A program made the translations under genes and the position numbers. Below the pieces are notes generated by a model. That model was not told the DNA's origin. It saw nothing but the letters and a program-made list of their open reading frames with translations, and made no database searches. A stretch of 64,000 bases of DNA, from assembly GCF_019649055.1 (NCBI RefSeq), contig NW_026570226.1, forward strand, positions 2,480,001 through 2,544,000, in the 5' to 3' direction. The stretch comes from Paramacrobiotus metropolitanus (lineage: Eukaryota; Tardigrada; Eutardigrada; Parachela; Macrobiotidae). Shown here in pieces: positions 40,901 through 50,587 of this stretch (position 1 is its first letter; every line of letters begins with the position of its first letter).

Positions 40901-43900
40901 TAAGAATAGCCGGTCAGAGCGATCGATAACCTGTTTGAACTGGGCATATGCGTGACGACGAGAAGCGGCGTAGCTAGGCTTAATCGGTGTCCAATCACCA
41001 GAATCAAAACGATACAGATTACCTCTGAAATTAGCCAAGGAGTTGGTACGATAGCAAGGTTGAAATACGATCAGGGTTTCGCCGTCGCTAGCAATAGTGA
41101 AATTTCCTTCGTTCGAACGGTAAATCGGCTCAGTTCCGCAGGAAGTTTTGATGGCTGAAAATTGAACCTGACGAACTTGACACTGAGTTAGTATACCCTG
41201 ATGACCAAACGACTGTAATCGATGACATTCAGTAAAACCGGCTAATTGTGCGGCCATAACGGGGCTGAGCTGCGAAAGGATAAAGAATGTCGCGCTTCGA
41301 GTACGATCGCTCAAACAATCTGAATAATGTAAATCATCGGCAAGAAAGTTGAAACGCTCAACGTTTTTGCCTTCATAAAACTGAAAATGGGCCATCATCG
41401 GTTCATAGATATTTTTTCGCATTGCTAGCCAAGTGCTATTGTGAACCCACATCAAACCCCTATCTGGCAATACATGTTCTTTCTGTGAATCGAGGGGAAA
41501 ATTAGTCGTGGTAAAGCGAAGTAATAAATACGGGTCGTTAATTACTGCGTGGTAGGTTTCATTACAGACAGTAATCTCGGTTGTATTAATTGAAATGTCG
41601 ACCTGGTTCTGCGCGTCCTTAATCATCTTAATGCCGGCTACGACCTGTTTGGTTGACAAAATAGCTGGTCCTTGATACACCTGTTTAACATCGCACTGAG
41701 ATTTCTGACCTAATCTATCACTTTGCCACACGTAGGTGGTTGCATGCGAGTAGGCATATCCCGTGTTTCTGGATTGAGCAATTTCGCCGGTAACGGACCA
41801 CAGCGTCCCGTTGATTTCTTCTAAAGTAATTTGTTCATAGACACAGTTAACGACTTCATGGACCACCGTTCGAAAATATCTCCATTCTGCGGTAGGAGTG
41901 GCCTTAAACTCCCACACATTGCCTGACTTGTGCATAGGATTAAACAATTACCGGTCTGTACTAAACGCCAACAATCCTGCTCCGAGAGCGGAGCTGGACT
42001 CTGGTAATTAACGGTGTCTGTCGATCCGGACCAAAACGTATCTACTTTAACTCCCAACTTGACGGCTTTACACGCATAGCCTGGTATTTTTCGTTCAACC
42101 CTGTTGTGTTCGTACAGTGAATACGTGATGCTCACAGCTTGACTCTTAATCGGTGCCGCATTGCAACTCTGGTACTGTCCTAAATCAATGACTCCTACGC
42201 GCACAACGTCCGTACAGTCACATACCGACACGGATATAGCCAGTACATTACGGAAAAACAAAACGTACAAGAACATGACAACAAATGTTCCCATTATGGG
42301 ATGGTACGGTACCGTTACAGGAATGGAAAGGTCACACGAGAGCGGCCGGTACTGATGAAAAGCGATGAAGAAAGGTCACGGCACGATAAATATCCCGCTG
42401 TCGTTGACAATATGCTACGTTTCGATAAGGCGTGATGGCTTATGGCGTTCCCGGGCAGATCTTCGGACAACTGGAGACTGTAACTGATGCACTTCGGAAG
42501 TCAGTGTGTCGCTTTTATCCTCGTCGGAACTTTCGGAACTTTCGGTTTCGTCGCTCGGAGCGTCGGAAGGCTCCGATGGTATGTCATTATCTAGTTCATC
42601 TTTGTCAAGAATGCCATTATCGTTATCATTATCATTAGCGACTGATGCCAAATCGGTTGGTGGAATTATATCGATATTTTTTTCGGAAGGTAATTCATCG
42701 TTTTCTCGTGCAAAATATTTCTTCAATCGCTCAACGTGCACGATAATTCGTTCGCCAGTCGGATGGTTTTAATCGCCGGGGCCGTACTGTTCAAATGGTG
42801 TATAGCCGGTTGTTTCGGATTTACTAGTATTCATGACAAATGCTGCATACTTGACTGCGAGATCCCAGTTCTTCTGGTCGGTGTTGGTGTAATGACTGAT
42901 GATATTAACAAGAGTTTTTAACGCTCTCTCTGCCATACCATCCGCTTGGGCGTGATAAGCGGTGGTTAAGAGGTGTTTGATATCGAGTAATTCAAGAATT
43001 TCTTGTACGATGTGGCCTGTGAAATGCCGCCCACGATCGGTGAATAATTCCCTAATGCACCCATGTGACAATATAATGTCTTCGACGATAAAATTCGCGG
43101 CTGTTGTGGTAGTGGCTTTCTGAACGGGTTTCGCAATGACAAATTTTGTCATGGGACAAATTGCTAACAGTATGTATTTATGTCTGCGAGGTGTTATAAC
43201 GAACGGTCCGCAATAGTCCATATGGACACGCACGAATGGGCCAGAGACACGAAGTGGCTGTAAAAGCCTCCGGGGCGTTGAGGTGGATCATTACGGTGTT
43301 GGCAGCTTTCACAAGAAGCCACATACCGAGCTACACTTTCTAAACTGCCTGGGTAATAATAACGATCCTTTATACGGGCGTATGTTCGTGCGACGCCTAA
43401 ATGTCCACTGTTAATGGCGTCATGTGCCTCAGCCAGCATGGTCGGCCAGACTGACTTAGGGACAACAAGCAAGAGATGGTAGCGGCCATCTCTGATGACT
43501 TTACGATAAAGAATGCCGTCTTTTTTTATGTAAGCTAGTGTCCGTGTCTTGAATTTCAGATGAGTAGGATCGTTAATAATTGACAAAATGTTCTTGCAGA
43601 AAGGATCATTTTCTTGTAGGTTTTGTAAGTCTAATTTCGGTGTAAAAAATAAAGGGGTTGTGAATAAATTACGAATTGGGTGATCATTTTCAATGGGAAA
43701 TCGCGATAAAGCATCGGCAAGTGAATTGTTTTTGCCTGGTCGATAGATTACGGTAAAATTGTACGGTGTTAAGCGCATAATCCAGCGTGCGAGCCGATTT
43801 GTCGGATTTTTAACTTTGAGTAAGGCTCCGATAGCGGAGTGGTCGGTAATGACTTTGAATTGGTTAGGGCCTGAGATATAATAATGAAATTTCTCGATAC

Positions 43901-46900
43901 CAAAAACAACGGCGAATAACTCTAGCTCTGTTGCGCCGTAATTTCGCTGCGCTTTATTAAGAGATTTGCTAGCGTAAGCGATTGCACAATCTCGATCGGC
44001 TTTCTTTTGCATGAGCACGGCACCGACACCTACTGCTGACGCATCGGTATGAATTTCGCATGGTAAATTTTCATCGAAATGGACTAGTATTGGGGCAGAA
44101 ATCAGGCGATTTTTCAGCTGGATAAATGCACTTTCTTGTTTTTCCGTCCAGTCGAAAATGACATTTTTGTGAAGAAGACTGATTAACGGGGAAGCAAGTT
44201 CAGCGTAATTTTCAATGAATCGGCGAAAATAGCTTGTTGTTCCCAAAAACCCTCTGAGCGATTTTAAATTATGAGGACGGGGAAATTCGGAAATAGCTTT
44301 TACTTTTTCGGGATCTGGTGACAAACCCTCTTTGGTTATTCGATGACCAAGAAAGGTCACGGTCGAAAAGCCGAAAGAGCATTTGCTTGGTTTGATTTTA
44401 AGTCCCGAATATTTTAGTCGGGTCAGAACTTCTTCAACGTGTATTAAATGATCTTCGAACGAAGAGGAATAAACCTGAAAATCATCTACGTAAAGTAAAC
44501 AGTAGAGTTGCTTTAGATCGCCGAAAAGCCTATCAATCAGGCGGCAAAATGTAGCGGGTGCATTTGTTAACCCAAAACACATGCGTTTGTATTCGTACAA
44601 GCCGCCGGGAAAGCCGGGTGCCGACGGCACGAGAAAAGCGGTTTTGTGTCGATCGCACTCTGCGATTGAGATATTATGAAATCCATTATACAAGTCGAAT
44701 TGAGTGAAAATTTGAGCACCATGAAGGGAATCCAGCATTGCTTGAATATTACCCATTGGATAACTATCTTTGATCGTTACGCTGTTAAGCGGGCGGGAAT
44801 CAACGCATAGGCGGTATTCTTTTGATTTTTTTCGAACGAGCAGAACGTTGGCAGCATAGTCGCTCTGTGAAGGCTGAATGATATCGGCTGCAAGCAATTC
44901 TCGTACTTGGCGAGCGATTTCTCTTCGTTGGAATGGACTGAAATTTCTCAGTTGTTCACGAATGGGCAGTGAATTGCCGGTATCTATGTGATGCTCTACT
45001 AACGTACAGTGGCCAGCTATGCTGTTATTGGTGGGAAAAACGTCAGCGTATCGTTTAAGTAGTTTTAGATATTCTGCTTTCTGGTGCGGCGGTAAATCGG
45101 GGCAGAAATTAAGTTGTTGCCATTCGTCGTCGGTAAGGGGAACAGGAAGTGCCGCTTTGTCGTCAAACCATGGTTCAAAAGGCGTATCAGGGTCATCGTC
45201 GCTGTTATCAAAATAATTTTCACATGAAGAAAAAATAGGTTGGTCGGCGGATTCCGCATGGTTAGGTGCGATTGAAAAATCATCGATGTAATGTTGAATG
45301 GTACCCACTAACGGATGGGAGGATAGTTGGTCATCATTGACAATTTCAGGTGTATGGATAGGTTCAGTTACGATTGGACTGGTGGGTAGAGTGACGAAAG
45401 TCGGAAGTGACACGAGAGGAAACATTGCGTAAACGGAAGTGCATTGTTGACTGCGCGGGTTTGCCAAAATTAGCGTTTCAAAATTCAAAACGAACGGCGT
45501 GTCGTTGAGGAAGTCCCTCCCCAACAGGAAGTCGAATGGGAACGATTCTACTACGGCGAAGACGTGATATATACCCGAGTAATTCTACATAAACGTCGGC
45601 TGCATGCATTAACGGAATGGTCTGACCGGAAACAACGGAAACGACGGCGGGATCCCTTTCAAAAATACGGCAATATCTGTTAGCGAAGTCACGTGAAACA
45701 ATACTTATGCCACTGCCGGTATCGAGAACGGCTACTGCGAGTCTATGCATTGCACGGATGTAACAAGTGACAGGTGTGGTACGTGTAGGGCGCTGTTTGT
45801 CTGTCATACGTGCCCTAGGAAGCATGACAGGCACTAGTTTTCCGGCTGCGGCATAATGAATGGCACAGACTCGTAATCGGACGGGCCCTGTCCAGAGTTT
45901 ACGAAGTACTGTGGGATTGTTCTCGAAGGTTGCTGCGTCAGTTGTAAGGTGGGTTGAGGCGGAGGTAACTGATTGTGAGGCGGTGGTGGGGGTGGTGGCG
46001 GCAACGAGTGAAGAGAGTTAGTACGCGGATTGAAGCGGTAATTTATCGGCGGCTCCCCAGGGCGGTTGCGCACTCCGCTGCGGGCAAGAGCGCTGAATAT
46101 GACCTATGCCGCCACAGTCGTAGCAAATTGGTTGACCATCAGGGCGATGGAGATATTAGGGTTCTGGCGGCGGTAAGCGCTGTAACCTCGCGATTACTCA
46201 TTAACCGGCCGTTGCCACGACCACGATAGTTGTTGTTTCGAAAATTGGTGGCGAGTTTTATTGCTGCTACTTCTGCCCGCAAGGCGTCAATTTGGGCATC
46301 CTTATTTGCGTCTTTAACAATGTGTGTTATTTGATCGACAAGTTGGTTATTTGGCATTATCGGATTATTTGGCAGTGTTGCGTACGCGTTAATGGATTTG
46401 TTATTAATCATCGATTGTAATTGCGGTACTAATGTGGCTAGATCGTGAGTCAACGCATTGGCAGTGTTTGCCAAATTCTGCTGAGCCACCTGTGAACTAC
46501 TGATGACGACCTTATTCGGGCTTGTTTGTTCGGGTTGTTTCAGTAATTGGTGTTTAACTGCCAATAATTTCAATTTTTCCGTGAATTCTTGTGGTGTTTG
46601 AGGGTCTTTATCCGAGAAATTCAATTTGGAGTTGGCGGGGTAATCCATCTAGCAATTTATGCGTTTTTGTTAAGTCATCTGCCTGGGGGTTGTCAATCTT
46701 AAAATAACTCAAAACTTGGAACACGTATCCCATTGGATCATCCAGTACTTTTTCGGGTTGATGTTGCAATACGATCTCATGACGATTTTTGCGAAAAGTT
46801 TTAAGAAATTCATCCTTTGCGTTGTCAAACGTTTGAATGGTCGGATTAGCATTAAACCATTTTAGAGCGTTACCCTGTATGGCAAGTTTGAAATAATCAA

Positions 46901-49900
46901 GATAGTCATCACGTCTTATTTTATTAGCTACACAAACGTTGTTAAATCGACTAAGAAACTCGACGGCATCTTCATGTGGAAATGCATGAAAAGTTGGTAG
47001 ATCTTTAATTTGCAATTTAGGTGCTCGGTCAGCCTGATCGACTAACCGAGTCAGAACGTTATTTGTAACCGTCTGTTGAGCTGCAGTGCTGTCAGTAACC
47101 GACTTAATAATTTTTGCTAAATCTTCGGCGTTCATTATTATGGTTTCGTTTGTGTTATCCGACGTGTTATCTGACGACTGATCTTCGGGTGAATCTAGCT
47201 CGATATCAGACTCTGAAGGTGAAGTCTGAATCTGCACGTTTTTCTGTGCACGCCTTAGTGCTAATTTTTCTTTACGGGCTTGGTTAATACGTTCTTCACA
47301 CTTTCTAGATACTTCAAACGGGGTCTTATTTTGTAAGAACGGGTCGGAACTGTTTTCGGTATTACGGCGTTTAGGCGCCAGGGTGTACTTCACTTACCCG
47401 GTAGGACTGGACTTGCGGTAACGTCTGGGACGGTAGGTGTAGTAGCGATCGAGGTAAATGTGTGACGGGCTGGGGAAGGTGGTTAACGTTGTTAACGCAA
47501 GTAAGCAGACTATGAATCAGTGACCTTTAGGTGGTAAGATGTTCTCTCGGTACGGCCTCCAAATGTCGCAGGAGACGCTGCGACTCGCTATGTGTGGCGA
47601 AACGACAGAACGCGAGCAACCGTGAGCGTTTGTTGTTGAGCAGACACAAAACCAAGAACAACCGAACTGATATCGGCGGCTACGCCGATATAAATATGAA
47701 AACAAACATGCCCGGAAGGACAAAGAACACGTATATCACGGGTGTACCCGTGACAGTACTTCAAATTTTTTATACTCTTTGGTCTTGGTCTTCTGGTTTG
47801 ATTTTAATGTTCTTGCCTGCGCACAACTGAGTCAGGCTAAGTATTTTTTAAATTCCCCTATGGGCTTGGCAGGGCTATATAACCGCAAAACCAGTTCAGG
47901 GAAGAAATAAACTCTCATGTGCGCGCTTAACTTCGTTAACTGCACGGCGGCTTAATAAAGGAGCGGAAGTATACGACTGAGGAACTGAAAATTAATACGA
48001 ATTGAACATAAATACTGGATTAAGGTACAGTAATTTTATTTCCATAGCGCGATAACAATATCAAGGTACAGTTTCACTTAAAACCTAACAGCATTTTCTA
48101 CAGTACCAATAACAGAAGCGGCATTACCTCTTTGAATAGCTAAAGAAATGTTCTGCCTTAAAAACTCGTGGCTGCGCGTCTCGCCAGTTTGTTGCTGAAT
48201 TCTCTTTCCGACCTCTTTAAACAGCTTCTTAGCTGATGTACCAAAACTGCCAAAAGTTTCCAAACCGACAGCGGCAAACTCATATCGCCCGGACAGGAAG
48301 TTGTATTTTCTCACTTTTTCGGCTTCGGCCTGGTCGGCTGCCGATCCGGGCTTTACGCTGGTGTGATCCAAGTAAGAGCGGGCAACGGTATTGACAACGG
48401 TTACATCCCACGCTAAACACAGCCCTCTGGTCCAAGGGAAAGTAGTGATTCCGTCTGGGCGTGTTTCGTTTTGGTAATGCATGCCTCGGGGTTCCGTTCG
48501 CGCGGGGATTCCTGCCGAAACCAAAGCCCGTCGCAGGATATCGTTAATGCAGTCGTGTCTTGCCCGTCTTCCAGCAGAAAATTTGTAACTTAACCCATGA
48601 TGGTCATCGGCGGTGACTACGGCACCGCACCTGCACTGGTGTTCGGAGGAAGCAGGTGCGCCAAGTCGAATGGCAACGGCGATGCGAAAGGCTTCGGCAT
48701 CTAATAGGTTTCCAATCGGCGATGAGGGAAGAGCGTGTGTCCAGACACCTGACTCCGGTGTCGAAACAGCCAATAGTCGTGCCTTGTTGGCCGCATCTGG
48801 AGCCTTGTACAACAGTATTGATTGCTCAGCTAGACAACACGGAGATACGGTGTATCCCATGCACATTGCAAATGTCTGCTTAATAACAAATGTCTGCTTA
48901 ACATAAATTATGCGTCTGCGTAAAAATTGTCCCTCTGACATTTTTGTGATATCCCCCTATCCCTCCGTCTGTTTAGCAATAGTCAAAACGGTAACCAGAG
49001 ATACACGGAAAATCTGATTTTCAAGTCAACCGGTGACTTTTAAAAGACCGTCACCAACTGATCATGAGCGTTACAACGCCCACAAAATTTTTGGAGCTTG
49101 GTCAGAGTATGGACTACATTGCCGGGGTACTGCAATGACTATGTGAATTTGCAGAAGTGGTCATATGGAATCGTGATCGGGATGGAATTGTCATCCAGTT
49201 TGTCGTCGTTAATTCTGGCGGAATTGTGGATCCACGCCGGGCAGCTGTCGACGACGGTGGTGATTGGATCTATCCAGAAGTGGCCAACATGAAACTGACT
49301 TGGGACACGATGGAAATCGCACAAGGACCCGATTCCTGGTACAGCGACGGTGCCGTCAGTCGCATTATTACACTGAACCGGCATCCACCAACAACAATGG
49401 ATCACCAGCAGAAGATCTTGGCGAGATGCAGTCAAGTGGGGGTTTATGAAAGCGGCTGTCCCCTTCCCAGTGTCTTTTCGTTGACCCTGATGAGGATACC
49501 GGGATCTAAAACAACAATCTACAGCGTCATCCTGGTACGAAATATTCAGTAATACTCGATATGGCCAGACACATAGTATTTGAGTTTGGCCGAATAATGA
49601 TTCTATGGTTTGATGCCAGAATTCCGAGGATGTTCTGCGCGGTGTGGGTGATGCGTTCGCCGAAGCCAATCCTGTCTTAGCCGACGGCATGGACTTGAAT
49701 ATCACCCTCACCCGACGAACCGATGGTTTCCTAACCAGTCAAGGGTAATGTTATCCAATTGCAACCAGTTTACGCTTGGTAGAAGTGTGAAGTGTATACT
49801 AACAGTGCAAAAAATCTCCAGGGAACCGATAGTGAAATTTGATTTCACTGTGACGTACGCGGAAATGGAGACCGGCCAGTACTGGAATTTTTGGCGATAC

Positions 49901-49975
49901 CCGGACGACGCACTTATGAACAAACACCTTAGAAGCAGTGTTTTTGGCAAGATTGTTGAGGAACCGTTCTACTGA
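31973..49975 (+). CDS. Secreted protein family, paralogue B (long form, intact, giant intron)
   Basis: Twelve exons: 31973-32102, 32344-32625, 33229-33325, 33442-33831, 34068-34297, 34525-34868, 35170-35294, 35374-35499, 35571-35698, 49155-49534, 49620-49744, 49822-49975. Every exon matches its counterpart in A and D in position and phase, and the total is 2511 nt (836 aa plus stop) with no internal stop seen. Signal peptide in exon 1 (ALACFLLLTVQTYC), family signature in exon 2 (RMTGARFYL), repeat modules in exons 5-8 and 9-12, C-terminus EEPFY. Intron 9 is 13,456 bp against 443 bp in A and 715 bp in D. It contains a complete LTR retrotransposon in antisense orientation and a non-LTR fragment. 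It is the only paralogue here with an unbroken frame, so it is the best candidate for a functional gene, if transcripts can cross intron 9. Confidence 0.78.
32781..33120. repeat. Hairpin and repeated TGTCGGTCAG motif in gene B intron 2
   Basis: GTCGGTCAGCAAGAGTCA (32781-32798) is mirrored by TGACTCTTGCTGACCGAC (32833-32850), an 18-bp-arm hairpin. The same 10-base motif recurs at 32944 (inverted), 33054 and 33111, suggesting a short inverted-repeat element or its remnants. Confidence 0.6.
35699..37637. other. Left part of gene B intron 9
   Basis: No exon seen. A 26-bp motif (GTTAGTGARTACCCA...CTACC) is repeated at about 36738 and 36780. A G10 run lies at 37442-37451, next to GTGTAGTGGGCACC, which resembles sequence near 63417, so both may be ends of an unclassified repeat family. 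Confidence 0.4.
37638..37829 (-). repeat. 3' LTR of the gypsy element
   Basis: 192 bp, by eye identical to 47564-47755. It contains three compact palindromes, including ATATCGGCGGCTACGCCGAT at the centre. A purine-rich stretch adjoins its inner edge (37830-37850) and may be the polypurine tract. Confidence 0.9.
38058..39125 (-). CDS. Accessory ORF of the gypsy element, unknown function
   Basis: Start chosen at the ATG at 39125 (MGRQDRLSIYEVELLELAIP); the frame is open upstream to 39176. It encodes about 355 residues between env and the 3' LTR, in the same sense as the element. The N-terminal ~130 residues look globular. A strongly acidic Ser/Glu/Pro-rich middle follows, then a Glu/Arg/Gln-rich segment likely to form a coiled coil (about residues 270-340), and a basic tail ending RPSRKRPYHR that could be a nuclear localisation signal. 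Gypsy elements normally carry gag, pol and env only, so a long uninterrupted fourth frame is unusual. I recognise no family. It might be a captured host gene or a regulatory protein. Confidence 0.6.
   Translation of the reverse strand: MGRQDRLSIYEVELLELAIPHIVHLRMKPARLEPSKRPDMTLVRYIILADLRKHVAPFTGIQGAGDRVFQRILVNSIKDVFPNVFRAKDRVTDRTRLYGLQLIRLSFHLEPEIYMPTDLRQCPRSQSPEIEERFGALFLQDNNANAEPSLSDSGEEDEALPQEAQDETMPEGPPQHLEDDEGAVSSRLRPRLPVANVEDVAPPIQYAFTHEVECAVPVSTHPDPMDTYDQPARPDPDQRIRIAAAHYMNIKQPDGVTPDILKGALEYARGESTLVFREIERLKEAEWEKAEATVIWRVTQDHRHQEAMALLDRQEEAQQLREDMHWIEEEENARQARDDPEYLPSRPSRKRPYHR
39361..39490. repeat. Triplicated 20-bp motif inside the gypsy element
   Basis: TTGCCGTCMCTTTGCGGCGT occurs at 39361 and 39403, with a diverged third copy at about 39468. 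It lies in the non-coding gap between env and the accessory frame and could be a regulatory or insulator-like protein-binding array. Confidence 0.65.
40385..42294 (-). CDS. env: Envelope glycoprotein of gypsy element (frame-broken)
   Basis: Two overlapping minus-strand frames: 42294-41821 starts with a hydrophobic signal peptide (after MGTF), and 41947-40385 (520 aa) carries the rest. There are several Asn-linked glycosylation sequons and many cysteines. A membrane anchor lies near residues 395-425 of the second frame, followed by a second hydrophobic stretch and a Pro-rich tail. The overall layout is that of an enveloped-virus fusion glycoprotein acquired by a gypsy-type retroelement. I cannot assign its class by eye. 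The two frames overlap by a single-base shift, so this copy probably does not make a complete protein. Confidence 0.7.
42415..45834 (-). CDS. pol: Pol: protease, reverse transcriptase, RNase H, integrase
   Basis: Minus-strand frames in order. 45834-45478 holds the aspartic protease active site (LDTGSG). 45524-43194 holds the end of the protease (LLGRDFL, before the annotated Met), reverse transcriptase (YVDD box), Ty3/gypsy RNase H (TDAS... and TDHSAIGALL) and the zinc-binding HHCC start of integrase (GHLGV..., CESCQH). 43233-42769 holds the integrase core (MDYCGP, TDRG and a Glu 35 residues further on, D-D35-E). 42741-42415 holds the integrase C-terminus (HVERLKKYF) and an acidic tail. Frames change within the protease (about 45540), at about 43210 and at about 42755, so the copy is interrupted. 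Family assignment to Ty3/gypsy is firm. Confidence 0.88.
45834..47393 (-). CDS. gag: Gag of gypsy element (frame-broken)
   Basis: Frames 47393-46608, 46648-46139 and 46073-45834 follow each other on the minus strand. The first has a charged N-terminus and capsid-like helical sequence (YLDYFKLAIQGNALKWF, typical of gypsy capsids). The second continues the capsid and a Gln/Asn-rich linker. A CCHC zinc knuckle (CYDCGGIGHIQRSC) lies at about 46122-46081 in yet another frame. The last frame is Pro-rich. At least three frame changes occur within what is normally one frame. No ATG exists at the very start (47393 is GTG); the first clear internal ATG is near 47134. Confidence 0.75.
47545..47561 (-). 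other. Candidate tRNA primer-binding site
   Basis: On the minus strand, two bases inside the 5' LTR, the sequence reads TGGAGGCCGTACCGAGA, starting with the TGG complementary to a tRNA CCA end, as expected for a gypsy primer-binding site. I cannot assign the tRNA species. Confidence 0.5.
47564..47755 (-). repeat. 5' LTR of the gypsy element
   Basis: 192 bp, identical by eye to 37638-37829; ends TG...CA; followed on the plus strand by GTAC, matching the four bases before 37638. Confidence 0.9.
48078..48941 (-). pseudogene. C-terminal fragment of a non-LTR retrotransposon ORF (restriction-like endonuclease)
   Basis: A 287-codon minus-strand frame, starting inside a larger lost reading frame. 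It contains SSEHQCRCGAVV...HHGLS...SAGRRARHDCINDIL, then RPDGITTF...LAWDVTVV and LEKGRxx-like helices ending with AIQRGNAASVIGT. This order is characteristic of the C-terminal region of non-LTR retrotransposon proteins: a zinc-ribbon-like motif followed by a restriction-like endonuclease whose catalytic core is the PDG...D segment. The usual final Cys of the ribbon (HGLSC) is Tyr here. The reverse transcriptase is absent, consistent with 5' truncation. It lies in gene B intron 9, right of the LTR element, antisense to the gene. Confidence 0.65.
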
Positions 49976-50587
49976 TTGGGCAATGTACTGCGGATCTGCC
50001 CTGACGACTGCAGCAAAAGTTTCTGTTTTTCTAATTTATTTAGAACACGTACGACAATTAAAGAGACGAAATAAGCCGAACAGTTTTGTGAGGCTGAGTT
50101 CTTTTACAAGTTTTCTTTTGTAATTGTATGCTCTTCTCGCAGTGGTTCAACGTTTTAAAACTCTATTTGAAACCGAAAAGTAAGAAGAATCTGCTTACTT
50201 TGCTCTTCTCGTCTTTCCTTACTTCTAAGACGCGCAGTGGACTACAGTTTCTCTAAAAAAGATCGTCAGTTACAGTTTCGCTGTTTCGCTAATCGTCATA
50301 ATAGTGGACTACGGTTTCGCTAATCGTCATCTTAACCATTTTCCCGTTACCAAAGTGACAGTGATGACGGCATGGAACCGATAACAGCTGGTAGTATCCA
50401 TAACTTGTAAACATTTATCAAACTTCTGTTCTTTTCATTATATTTTCAAGTAATTCTTTACTTTTATAAATGCGCAGTAGTCTGTAGTTTTGCTAAACAA
50501 AATTAGTGCGTGATCGTCATCGCCGGACACCGCCGCTTTGAGTCAGCTGCAGCTTAACGCGCAACTGTCTCCTGTGGAATCCAAATT
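49976..50587. other. Gap between convergent genes B and C
   Basis: No exon. The phrase GTGGACTACxGTTTCGCTAA/TCTCT is repeated at about 50237, 50303 and (weaker) 50470 with CGTCAT tails, a small degenerate repeat cluster. Confidence 0.4.

Larger units (their letters stand above)
37638..47755 (-). mobile_element. Env-bearing Ty3/gypsy LTR retrotransposon, full length
   Basis: The 10,118-bp element is bounded by 192-bp LTRs that look identical and have TG...CA ends. It is flanked by a GTAC duplication (37634-37637 and 47756-47759). On the minus strand the order is LTR, gag, protease, RT, RNase H, integrase, env, accessory frame, LTR. This is the gypsy order, with the integrase after RNase H. 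Identical LTRs imply recent insertion. Even so, the coding frames are broken by several single-base shifts in gag, protease, integrase and env. The element sits in intron 9 of secreted-family gene B, antisense to it. Confidence 0.9.

Noticed and set aside
42432-42772. Ser-rich plus-strand frames
   Set aside because: Antisense of the acidic integrase tail of the gypsy element.
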